Source: Artocarpus heterophyllus
Lineage: Eukaryota > Streptophyta > Magnoliopsida > Rosales > Moraceae
Reading direction: 5' to 3'
Length of the DNA stretch: 64,000 bases
Assembly: GCA_025403435.1 (NCBI GenBank)
Contig: CM046327.1
Location: 12,826,218-12,890,217, forward strand
How positions within the stretch are numbered: position 1 is the first letter of the stretch; every line of letters starts with the position of its first letter. The notes under the pieces are model-generated. The model saw only the letters and a program-made list of their open reading frames with translations. It searched no databases and was not told the origin of the DNA. The position numbers were made by a program, and so were the translations under genes. Positions 33,318-44,766 of the stretch are shown here, one piece after another.

Positions 33318-34002
33318 TGTCATGGCTTTACTTTTTCTACAACACGACCTGCGTCCTTAGCAATCTCAGTGCTAAGTCAGCCTTGAATTCTCCCAAACTT
33401 ACAAGACAAGACAAGAATGATGAAAGTTAAGTAAAAATAACAAGAGAAAACTAAGGATAGGAAATACAAAGTAGGTTTCCATTAGAATGTGGAAGCATTA
33501 CAAGTTTTTGGGGGATTAATTCCAAATTAGGGGGTTTTTCCCTATTTATAGGCCATTGGCCTTCTAAGGAATGTTCTAGGTCTTTATGAAACATAACTTG
33601 TCCTAGAACATTCTAGCATCTTTCTTGCTACATATTCATGATCTAAAAGTTTCTAGAATCTTCTACAACACACTAGTATGTTACATATATCTCAAATGTT
33701 CTAAAAAGTTCTAAAGTTCTCCAAGGTCGTCCAAAGAGTTCTAGATATTTTTAGACCTTTCTTGAGTATTTTGACTTGTATAACCTTTTACAATATTTCA
33801 GAACCTTCTAAAATGTCATGGAAGCTTTTAGAATATTCTGAAATATTCTAGAAACTCCATGACTCTACCAAGTTGTCTTGACTTTTCTATGATGTTTTAG
33901 AGTATTCTAATTTATAATTTATTCCAACATTTAGAGAATACTCTAGAGAATCCTAGAGTCTTTATGAGCCTCCAAGTGTTAGGATGGGGCAAAAATTTTT
34001 TG
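33318..34002 (-). mobile_element. Gypsy LTR, left copy, truncated
   Basis: It begins TGTCATGGCTTTAC and runs colinearly with the LTR at 54351-55042, through matching phrases such as ttagcaatc, gtgctaagtcag, cttgaattctcccaaact and ccctatttatagg. It breaks off at about 34002, where the family-A LTR fragment begins, so the terminal gtgaca is missing. The two LTRs differ at many positions (roughly one in seven in the first 60 bases), so the element is old or the two LTRs belong to different insertions. Repeated gttctagaa-type phrases fill 33570-33960, many of them near-palindromic. Confidence 0.65.
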
Positions 34003-34340
34003 ACGACCCACCTTTTCGGGCAGTCACTTAACTTACTTACTCATCATTACTTAAAATTAATCTCACTTATTTAGTAAGAAAAATACTGAATAATTTTTTT
34101 TCTTTTCCTTTCCTTTTAACATACTTTGAAAATAACTTAAAAGTAGTTAAAACTTCTGTTGCAACTTGAGTTGTGACATTGCTCAACACTTGACTTTAAA
34201 ACCATTTCAAATCGTTTCTTAAAACTAATAAGAAACATTTACTGAATCATAGCTTAAAACTCAACTTTATAATTATATAAAACATTTCATAAAGTATATC
34301 TTAAAACTTTAAAAACATTTCTTAAAACTTTGTAAACATT
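34003..34340 (+). mobile_element. family-A LTR 5' fragment
   Basis: It begins GACGACCCACCTTTTCGGGCAG, lacking only the first bases of the family-A LTR start, and follows the order seen at 17694-18010: actgaataatttttttt, then agttgtgacattgctcaacac, aaatcgtttcttaaaact. It stops at about 34340, where Copia reverse transcriptase sequence begins. It is only the first about 340 bp of the LTR, joined to other elements on both sides without target duplications. Confidence 0.7.
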
Positions 34341-35292
34341 TCAAAAGGTGGTTTTTCTACTACTCTATGTAGATAACATTCTGCTCATTGGCAATGACGT
34401 TGGGGCATTGTCATCAGTCAAATTATGGTTGACCAAGTAGTTTAACATGAAGGACTTGGGTGAGGCTAATTTTGTTCTCGGTATCCAAATCTTTCGGGAT
34501 AGGAAGAACAAAATGATGGCTTTGTCACAGGCTGGCTGCATAGATAAAATTCTTATGAGGTTTGCAATGCCGGATTCTAAGAAAGGTGGGCAACCATCTA
34601 GGTGTGGAATTACTCTTTCTAAGAAAGACTCTCCAAAGTCTTATGAAGAAAGAGAATACATGAAGAAGGTGCCTTATGCTTCAGCAATGGGTAGTCTTAT
34701 GTATGCCATGCTTTGCACATGACTGGATATTAGTTATGCGGTCGGGATTGTAAGTCAGTTTCAGGCGGATCTAGGACCGAACCATTGGGTTGCGGTAAAG
34801 TATATTTTTAAGTACCTGAGAAGGACTCGATGGCATATGCTTATGTATTCGGGTGAGGACTTGACTCCTCTAGGATACACTGACTCAGATTTTCAATCAT
34901 GTCTGGATTCTAGAAAGTCAACTTCAGGTTTTGTGTTTACTCTTGGCGGCGATGACATCAGTTGGAGAAGTGTGAAGCAAGATTGCACTTTGGATTCAAT
35001 GATAGAGGCCGAGTATGTGGCAGCTAGTGATGCTTCGAAAGAAGCAGTATGGCTTCGTAAGTTCCTTAGGGATCTTAAGATAGTTTCTGGTATGGATAAG
35101 GAGGTATTATTGTACTGTGATAACAGTGCGGTGGTAGCTAATGCTAAGGAACCAAGATTTCACAAGAAGAGTAAGCATGTTGATCATAAGTATCATGTGA
35201 TAAAGGACTTCGTTGAGGGTAGGCATGTCATGGTGATCCATTTACGAAGACACTTACTGGGAGAGTCTTTGAAAGGCATGTGGAAGCTATAG
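34341..35292 (+). pseudogene. Ty1/Copia pol fragment: RT C-terminal part and RNase H
   Basis: It starts inside the reverse transcriptase at the catalytic strand, read as LLLYVDNILLIGND; the family YVDD is changed to YVDN here, so a catalytic Asp is lost. It continues with FNMKDLGEANFVLGIQI and SAMGSLMYAM. The RNase H part at 34837-35292 reads YTDSDFQSCLDSRKSTSGF, EAEYVAASDASKEAVWL and LYCDNSAVVANAKEPRFH. Stop codons at 34438 and 34723 and a frameshift before the C-terminus show decay. Gag, protease, integrase and the 5' LTR are missing; the 5' end is joined to a foreign LTR fragment. The 3' LTR follows directly. Confidence 0.85.
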
Positions 35293-36900
35293 GGATGCGA
35301 GATTTGTCATATTTACTCACTTAGTGTAAGTGAGAGATTGTTAGACATGTATACCCTAAGGAGTAAAAATGTAATATGTTTTTGGAGACATTTTTATCAA
35401 TAAAGAATTTATTCATTATTTATATATCAAATCTTGTCCTCTTTACGTTCATATTTGTTGAATGTATGCTAAGCAAACAATAGTCTGATACTGTCAGTCT
35501 AAACCTTTAAGAATTAGGCATATGATACATAAATTATGTGGAAGACACGATTCTTAAGATAGCGGTCTAAATCATAAGATCTACAATCGAAGGAATAAAG
35601 TTAGGTGCTTCATTTATGTAAAGATTGTTATGTTGTCTATATCCTTTTTGGGAGATGGTTTGTCTTGACCATCGGAGGTAGACTTCTTGAATAGAAACAT
35701 TGGCACGTTGTCATAGGTGACAATGTGTTGTATCGGGACATAAAGTGAATTGATTTAGATTAATAATTCTGTCTTGATAAATCGATTCACTTTAGACAAT
35801 CATTTGTGTTGTATCTTAATCTTGAGATGAATAGTGGGCATGTTGTCTTGACTTGTGTCTTTTGATGTGCTAAAGAGTGACACCCACATCTTAATAGTGG
35901 TATGCATACCGGTATGTTGGAGGCATGACTCTTGATAGTGTAGACTTGTTATTCATAGATATGGAATCCATAGCTCCTCTTTAGGAGTAGTGATATCCTC
36001 TTATATGCGTTATCTTGTAATTGGAAAACTAGAGCGCTCAACCATTTGGATACATAGATGTAACCGAATGGTATACTGTCCTTGGATGGTAAGTTTTTCG
36101 ATGGTGACATAATGGATCGTAAGATAAGAATAATCGAAAAGGTGAGACAGAACTTGTCCCGGTTATGGATAATTCTATGGGGATATGATACACTATGATA
36201 TGTCATGGAGACTTAGCTATACGGGCTTCGTAATTCTATATAGTTCGAGAGTGTAGCTCCAAGCTTTTAGTGGAGTAGCATTGGAGTTGATAATTATGAA
36301 ATGTATATCTAGGATATTGGGTTTTGTAATTATCGGGAGCTTGAACTATATAGGACCATTTGATCCCTTTGCTAGCTCACAACATCCTGTAGCGATACGA
36401 CGTGCTTTTTCAATAATTGATGACTTATGTCAGATTTATCAGATTGGTTTAAAATTTAGAAGAATAAGATAATTCATGTCTGTTTGTCGGCTGAATTAAT
36501 TTTGTGATAAAATTAATTCAAGATAAACTTGTTGAATTATAAGGATCGGATAATTCTTGTTTGTTTATCGGTTGATTTAATTTTGGATAAATTAGATCAA
36601 GATAAACTTTTAGAATTATTGAAAATTGATTTATTTTCCTATAGATTATCTAGATAAAGTTGTTTTGATCAGACAACTTCTCTATTGGGTTATTTGAATT
36701 AAAACTGAGACTTTATCCTATAGAATTACGAGTGGAAAATAAAAGATTTGTGAGATTTTTAATCGGCAGTTCGGCCTGCTGATCCACATGTTCGGCCTAC
36801 CGATGGGGCCTGTTCGGCCTACCAATTAAATCGTTCGACCTGCCGATGAGCGAAGGATAAGATTACGCATTTCCACGCAGATCTTATCAGATATTGATCC

Positions 36901-39900
36901 TGTAACGACCCACCCTTACGTGGCCGTTACTTAACTTAAACATGCTCATAAACTTAAACTTACTTACAAATAAGGTAGATAAATTTGGGATAATTTTTTT
37001 TTCCAACATATATATGGATTCTTACTGAGGAATCCTTAACATGAAACCTTAAAGGAAGTAATAACTATTTTTCAAATCTTACTAACAAACGAATTCTTAT
37101 TGATAAAGAATTCTTAACATATAACCTTAAAAGATATAATAATCATTTCTCAAAACTTCATTGCATAAACCTAACGTAATATATAAAATTCTCAAACGTG
37201 ATAATAACGTAATAATAAGAATTACGTCTTAACATAGTTATAATTTCTAAAAGTATGATCCTTGACATAATTCATAACATTAATCTCTTGAAACATAACC
37301 GTAGTAATTTTCTTGAATTTTTCCTTTTTAACATAAGAGTAATTATTTAGCAACTATTACTTTAAAGACATTTCTCAATTTAAATACAACTATTCTCAAG
37401 GTAATTTTAAATTAAATAATAAATAAAATCTCATTTAAATGCTCTTTAAAACTTTATTAGCAATTATTTATATATTTTACTTATAATTTTAACATCTTAA
37501 AAATAACATTGTATTCTCTTAAAAGTTAACCTTTTTAAACTTAAAAAAACATAATTTCTTACAACTTAAACTTTTAAGCTTAAGTTACTAATTTCTTAAA
37601 GCTTTTCTTTAAGACTTTCATAATAACTTCATAAAAACATATCCATAACTTCATTTCTTAACTTAATGTAAAACTCCAATAATCCTTTGCAATTCCAGAT
37701 AAACTTATAATTTTCTTTCCTATAAATTTCGTGCATTTGTTGCATCGTTTATTGCAACATCTTTAAACTTTGAAATCCTCTGAACCAAGGTTGCGTAATC
37801 ACAAGCTCGGTTTTTAAAACATAATTATGTAAATTATTTACTTATTCATATGCACATAATTTTCGTAAAGTGTAAGCATACGAAATTTCGTAAAATAAAA
37901 CATGCATAAATTCGTAAAATGATAATGCAGAAATATTACATTGCGTGAGCGGTATCCATTCCCATCTTCACCATTCGTCCGCCGCTCACCACTGCCCATC
38001 AAGTGTCGTTGACAGGTTTTTCTTACCTACAGCATGAACATACTTAAATGATCTTTCGCTCAGCAAGTAGGAAATTAACCTAGCAAAACATAATTAAAAA
38101 TCATTTTAATAAAAATATGCATGAGCATTTTATGCTTGCTTATCAACTTGATTTATGCTTAATTATTTAAGCTGTAACTTATCTTCTTACTTTGGGCCCG
38201 AGTGATTGTACCGGTTGCGCGCGAGTCTTGGGAAGTTAGGGTTTGCGAGGTCCCAACGACACCAAGATCATTCATTACTTTAACATGGAGCCTCCCCGTG
38301 GGTCGGGAGGTTGGTACGACACCCTTAACTTGTCTTATAAGTTTCACTTGTCTTATTGTGTGTATGCAGTATGACTTATCACTACATAACATCACAATTT
38401 CGTAATTCATGAATCGTAAATCATAATCATACATGAATCATAAATCATTTTCATACTTGACTTGAAGGTGATTAAACAATATAATTTAAATATTGCATAC
38501 ATCACATATTAATCATATCATCATCATCATCATAGCATTTCACATCATTTCATAACATAGCATATCACATCATAACTTATAACAGTGTAATAAATCACTG
38601 ATCATGTATTTTCATAAATTTTATGAAAATATTTAAAATTAATCTATTTTTAAAACTATTCATACTGTAGGCGAGATTCCTACTTACCTGGACTCTAAGC
38701 TGTGCGGGTCCAATTGCATCTCGTTGCATCCACAGTCTACGCTGCATCCTCAGCAGTGCTCCTCGGACCACTATGGATGGCTAGGAATGATCCATAGAGA
38801 TTTATTATTATTGAAAACATCATTCTGGACTCCGATACTGCAGTCTGAGTCGCCTCGATCTGCGTGCAGTTGGTACCAAATGATTTTCATCGGAGTGGAA
38901 TTAGCTCGAACGGAGATCACCATCGCGTTCAGAGCATCGAAACGAGTCGGGAGGCGGTCTCAGATCATCGATCGGAGGTCCGGATCACAAAAACCCAAAG
39001 TGGTGTTGACCGGCGGTTGACCGACGGCGATTGGCTCCGTTGGGGGCTGAGCTCGAGCCTACCCCCCCTAAGTCGACCCTTTTGAGTCCAATGGTGGTGT
39101 CAATTTCACCCAATTCGGCCTCTAACCATGCGGATCGAAGCCTGACGACGGCGGAAAAAATCGAGGCTCCGATCTTATATCTCCGGCGGTGGTAGCTCCA
39201 AATTAGCTTGGGGGTTTTGTTCCCCATGGTGGTCTGAGCATGTTGGTGGCGGTGGTGCACCACACCATTGCGTAGAACGGTGGCCCGAAGCTCCTCACAG
39301 CGGCGCACAAAGGCGGAGGCCGATCGTGGTCCTCCGGTGAAGTTACCCTGAAATTGGTTAGGGGATTAGCTTATACGTGATCCTCTGAGTCTTTTCCCTC
39401 AATCAATTTGGGGCCATGGGGCCAGGAACGGTGGCAACGGTGGTTGTTGCGGCGGTGGACGGCGTCGGTCTTCAAACTCCGGCAGGCGGCGGCTGTGGCG
39501 TGAAATTGGAAGGTGCTTCTCACTCCTCGTCGCCGTCTGAGTCGAACGGTGGCGGCGGTGTCGATCACCGTCACCGGAGGCGGCGGGATCGAGGGTGGTG
39601 CAATGGCGGCAAGAAGCGACTCCGACGAGGCTTCTTCGGCCAAAATCGAGGGGCATCACCTGCTGCATTTTGTTCTACTCATTGAGCTGAGTCTATAGAC
39701 ACCAAGATCGTGTCGATCGGTGCTCGGACGGCGAAGAAATCACGTCAAAAAAGTACTGTGTTTTCGCGGCTTCAACCGGCGCGTGTGGCCTCCTCCGGCA
39801 GTGTTTTGGGCTGCTCGGCACACCGTTGGACTCAGCTCGACGAGAGCTTCCCATTGGTGTGGGAGGTGTCGAAAATGGAGGCCGGATTCTTGGACTGAGT

Positions 39901-41625
39901 TTGAGGAGAGAGTAGAGAGAGAGTGGCTAGAAATTTTTTTTTTTTTTTTTTTTTGTATCATGTATTGATAGGCCCTCATGTGGTCCACACAGTCTAAATC
40001 GTGCAGTACAGGGTAGATCAAATTTTGATCCGTAACTTTAAATTTTTGTGAACATAATTGTACCCTTAAAAACTGTAACTTATTTGCACTCTACTCTCTC
40101 TCTTAAACTGTAACTTATTTGCACTCTACCCTTAAATTTCTTGGACTGAGTTTGAGGAGAGAGAGAGAGAAAGTAGAGAGAAAGAGTGGCTGGAATTTTT
40201 TTTTTATTGTATCATGTATTTATAGGCCCTCATGTGGTCCACACAGTCTAAATCGTGCAGTACCGGGTAGATCAAATTTTGATCCGTAACTTTAAATTTC
40301 TGTGAACATAATTGTACCCTTAAAAACTGTAACTTATTTGCACTCTAAAGATAATCACATAAATTTCTAATTTTCTTGTCGTATTATTGTGTTACTAAAA
40401 TATTCATGCTGATATAAAAATCATTTTCATAAATTTATCCACACTATATGGATTTTGTGATTTAATTTTGAAATCGTAAACTTTGAAACATTTGTATTCA
40501 AGACCGATGATTAACTAATTTTTGTAACTGTACACACATATATATGTATATATATGTGTATATGAATTCTAAGAAAGACATTATGTATTTAAAACTTTGC
40601 TCAATATAAATATTTTTATTATATTTAACTTTTAAAAACTTTAAAATGTAATAACATATATTTCTCATTAGAGATTTTCATGTTGTAAACTTCAAATTTT
40701 ATTATGAAAACAATAGTTGTAATTTTGTAAAAGTTTTGTAAATTAAATTGACTATCTAAAAGTCAATTTAATTTAAAATTCCCAACTTAGCACAATTTCG
40801 TGCTTTACGGATATAACCTGAACTATTTCTCGTAAAGAGCTATTTATAGTTTCACAACTTAGCAAAAGATTAACATTTGTGGACCCTATCAATGTCATTT
40901 TTCTTCTTTACTATTACTATGACAATTGTTATTATTATTATTATTGTTTTTACAATAATAATAATAAACTTTACGTAATTATTAATGTGTATAATAATTA
41001 ACCATACACATTCAAAATATTGGAATTCTTGAATTTCCAATGATTCATATAACTTGCTTAAAATTCTTATCTTACTTTATGATCTCTATAAATTTCGAGA
41101 TCAATCTTAGTAAAACATGTCATAAATCTTGCATACTTGAACTTGGTGCTCACCATTTTCAATTTATGGTATGGAGCTCATGATCACTTTTGATCTGGGT
41201 TTCTTTTACTGAACTGACATCATATAGGAATTTTCCACATCATCATAGTAAGTTGGAAATTCCACTTTTTGTCAAGTAATCCCAATTTAAACATTCTGAT
41301 TGAGATTCTTATAAAAATCATTTCTTTGGCTCGTACATGAAATCAATAAATCATAAACTTTTAATTTAGCACATTAAATAATTATTTTTAATTATTTTAA
41401 TGTACTATCATATCATTACATTGTTACATGTTTCATAAATAAAGCACATAAATTTATGCATTCACAACATTATTTATTTTTAAGGTCTTATAGCCATTAA
41501 GACCTTCAAATTTGAGTGTAAATAAACTCAAATCTTGTCCTTTCTTAAGTACTTAGCTGAGTAATTATGGACAAATCCTTAATTAATCATACTTATTAAT
41601 TTTTTAGATTTTTTCGGTCATTACA
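36901..41625 (+). mobile_element. 4.7-kb solo LTR, family B
   Basis: It begins TGTAACGACCCACCCTTACG and ends TTTTTCGGTCATTACA, flanked by the 5-bp duplication GATCC at 36896-36900 and 41626-41630. At 4725 bp it is among the longest plant LTRs one would expect. It shares its start and its GC-rich block (38640-39900) with family A, including the actgtaggcgagattcctac phrase and the gttgaccggcggttgacc segment, but has a longer AT-rich tail. The GC block contains many spurious frames on both strands; none is called. A 251-bp tandem duplication lies at 39890-40350. Confidence 0.85.
39890..40350. repeat. 251-bp tandem duplication of the LTR promoter region
   Basis: The unit beginning ttggactgagtttgaggaga at 39890 recurs at 40141. 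Each copy contains a GA-rich run, a T-run, a TATA-like segment (tgtattgatagg in the first, tgtatttatagg in the second), ccctcatgtggtccacac and a tail ending aacttatttgcactcta. The T-run is expanded in the first copy (about 20 T at 39936-39955). It probably duplicates the core promoter of the LTR. Confidence 0.75.
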
Positions 41626-42094
41626 GATCCAAACTTGATTCTGTTTTGAGTTTTTGAGATCTAATCTAATAAGAACTGACCCTAGGCCCAACCTCTATAT
41701 AAAGGGAGTAAGTCTTAAGAGTTACTCAGATTAGTTGAGAGATTAAGAATGATACTCTACTGGTGAGCATATGAAAAACTCCCTAAGAGCTCTTGTTCAC
41801 AAATCACAAACACTTGCTTTGGGTTCTCTCGATTGGTTGGAAAGAGAGTCACCTAGTGGAAGAGTTGTACGTGTGAGCCCACACTCACTTTGATTGTGGA
41901 GAGAGAATAGCAAAGAAGACCAGTTGGTTAAGGCTCTTCTAGAACGTTACTTCTCTTCACAGATTTCGAGAGTTCTTTAGCATACAAAGGTTAGTAAGAT
42001 CATGTTAATTTATGCATAGAGCATGTCAAACTTATGTTTTAAAAATACTCTAACGTAAAATTTTTAAAATTTTGTTGCGCACTCTTTTCCAACA

Positions 42095-44766
42095 CCTTGT
42101 TCAAGTAGGCTCAAGCCAATTCAGCTTGCTCATGCCATGACTTTGCAAACTTGAATGCAGCTTGACTCTTGCCTTCATAGCTTGTGACAAGTGCAAGAGG
42201 CATCGTTGGTTGTTGCCCCATGATCACCTCAAAGGGACTCTTGTTTGTTGCCTCACTCTGTTGAAGATTGTAAGAGAATTGGGCCACATCAAGCAACTTT
42301 TCCCAATCTCATTGTTTAGCACTCATATAGTGCCTCAAGTATAACTCAAGGAGTGCATTAATGCACTCTGTTTGGCGTTTACTTTGGGGGAAGATTGTAG
42401 AAAAGTTTAAGTCTGAACCAAGTAGCTTGAAATGCTATGTCCAAAACCTTATGTGAAGCGAGGATCCCAATAGCTCATAATGTTTAAAGGCACTCCCCAA
42501 AGCTTCACCACATGGCATAGGAACAACCGTGCTGTTTTTCAACAGTATAATCAGCTGGTGTGGGAATGAAGGTAGCATACTTGCTAAACCGATCAACTAT
42601 CACAATAATGTTTCCATACCCTTCTGACTTAGGCAAGGAAGTGATGAAGTCCATGGAAACACTTTCCCCTGGCCTTTCTATGATTGTCAAGGGTTCAAGC
42701 AACCCACCTAGTGCTTGTTGTTCAATCTTGTCTTATTGGCATGCAAGACAGGTCCTTACATAGGTCTCCACTTCATTCCACATTTGTGGCCAATGGTAAG
42801 TTGTCTTCAAAATAGCAAGAATGTGCTTCATACCTAGGTGACTTGCCCACTTTGAATCATGACACTCCTTTATCAGCTCCCTCTAAAGATTTCCTCACTT
42901 TGGTACATTAAGTCGGTGTCCTTTTGTATAGAGCAAGTCATGTGCTAGCCAGAAACATCTCATCTTACCCTCTTCTACAAGGGTAGTAATGTTTCTTGTA
43001 AGGGGATCTTGTTGTAGTCCTTCCTTGATATGATTAAACAAGGGGCTATCAAAACGGTTGATAGATGCCAACTCTACTTTGCAGCATAGAACATCTACCA
43101 TATCATTTGCTTTTCTCAGCCTATAATCTATGCTCTAATCAAATTCCATAAGAAAGTCTTGCCACCAAGCTTGCTTTGGACTCAATTTTTTTTTGATTTG
43201 AAAGTAGCTAGTAGCAACATTATCAGTCATATGACAAACTTGGAGCCCAATAGGTAGTGTTGCCAAACCCTTAAATAATGGATGATTGTTGTCATCTCTT
43301 TCTCTTAGAGGTATAGCATCGTTCTGTGTTGTTAAGATTTTGGCTCTCATAAGCAATAGGATGACCATCTTGCATAAGCACACCACTAATAGAGAAGTCA
43401 AGACATCGGTGTGGACTTTATGAGGCATAGAGTGGTCGGGCAGGCTAAGAACTAGCTCCTCGTAAATAGCCTTCCTTAAGTCTTCAAGGGCATGTTGGGA
43501 TTCTGTACTCCACTCCTAAGTCCAGTTCTTCTTAAAGAGATATGTCAAAGGAACCACTCTTGCTGAGTAGTCCTTGATGAAGCGACAATAGTAGTTCACA
43601 AGTCCAAGAAAGGACCTTAACTCACACACTTTTATGGGTGGTTTCCAATCTTGTATATCTTGCACCTTTCTAACTTCCATCATGAGCTTTCCATCCTTTA
43701 TCTTATGCCCTAAGAACATCACTTCTTCTTGGGCAAAGGAGCATTTTTCCTTCTTAATATATAGCTCATTTTCTTTTAGGACTTAGAACACTTTTCTCAA
43801 GTGTTGCAAATGTTCATCCAAAGTTTGGCTATATATCACAATATCATCCAAATTTACTACTATAAATTGATCAAGATAAGGATGGAAAAGCTTATTCATC
43901 AAGCCGCAAAAGGTTGTCGGTGCATTGGTAAGTCTGAAAGACATGACCAAGAATTTTTAAGAGCCATACCTTATGACGCACGTCATCTTGGGCTCATCAC
44001 CTTCAATGATTCGCACCTGATAGTACCCAAAACGAAGATCCAACTTGGAGAAGTACCAAGCATGGCCAAATTGATCAAAGAGATCTGCTATTAAGGGAAT
44101 AGGATATTCGTTCTCTAAGGTGACTTTGTTAAGAGCCCTATTATTAATGCGCATGCAAATAGAATTATCTTTCTGTTTCTGAAAAAGGACTGGTGCACCA
44201 TAAGGGACTTTGGAAGGTTGAATGAACTTAGCATCTATCAAATCCTTTAGTTGCTTCCTTAGCTCTGCCAATTCCAGTGGTGCCATCCTATATGGGCTCA
44301 TGGTTGGTGGCTTTGTTCTCAGCTCCAACTTAATTTGATGATCCACCTCTCGCCTTGGTGGCAATTGTTTAGGCAACTCCTTGGGCATGACATCCTTGAA
44401 CTCATCAAGAACATCTCGTACCTCCTTCGGCATGGTGCATTGAGGAGATGATTCTTCATCGTTGTACTCCTTGAGAATAGTTAAGTAGCTATCTTCCTCC
44501 TTCCTCAAGCCCTTCTTGAATTGGATAGCAGATAACATCTTAGACTTAGTCTTGGTAAACTTAACAGTAGGTGCCATGCAAGTCTTTTCATCGTCCAATA
44601 TACACATGGTGTTGACAAATGGAACTGGGAAGGCCTTCACTTGGTCAAGAAACTCTACACCAAGGACAACTTTGAAGTCATGCATGGGTACCACAGATAA
44701 ATCTAAATGACCTACCCATGCCCCAAAGGTGGTCTTTACGCCCCAGGCTATGCCTTGAATAGGCTT
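42095..44766 (-). pseudogene. Ty3/Gypsy pol: protease end, RT, RNase H, integrase (broken)
   Basis: On the minus strand, from 44766 downward, lie the protease-to-RT linker (VVLGVEFLDQVKAF), the RT with KFIQPSKVPYGAPVLF, NNRALNKVTLENEYPIP and FSKLDLRFGYYQVRI, a catalytic LDDIVIY near 43842-43862 (family YLDD read here as NLDD), and [14 protein letters not shown]. An RNase H region follows, then an integrase core with SMDFITSLPKSEGYGN and VDRFSKYATFIPTP, and FSYNLQQSEATNKSPFE at 42100-42290. Frameshifts and stops separate the blocks. The C-terminal part past 42095 is lost at the Copia LTR junction. This is a decayed Gypsy element, probably chromovirus-like. Confidence 0.85.

Larger units (their letters stand above)
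35339..42094 (+). mobile_element. Copia 3' LTR, split by a solo LTR
   Basis: After the purine-rich tract agtgtaagtgagagat, the LTR begins TGTTAGACATGTATACCC at 35339 and ends TTTTCCAACA at 42094, giving complementary TGTT...AACA ends. A family-B solo LTR occupies 36901-41625 with duplication GATCC, so the Copia LTR itself is 35339-36900 plus 41631-42094, about 2.0 kb. The right part carries a TATA element (ctatataaaggg) near 41694 and a leader-like segment. A short tandem motif, gttcggcctaccgat, recurs at 36768-36850. Confidence 0.8.

Noticed and set aside
33079..33360. A complete 93-aa gene starting in the solo LTR
   Set aside because: The start of that frame lies inside the solo LTR and its end in the Gypsy LTR. 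Only the middle (33134-33317) is host-like sequence.
38985..39968. Several 60-107 aa frames in the family-B solo LTR
   Set aside because: Same reason: GC-rich LTR sequence, frames on both strands, low-complexity Arg/Gly/Pro composition, no conserved start or domain.
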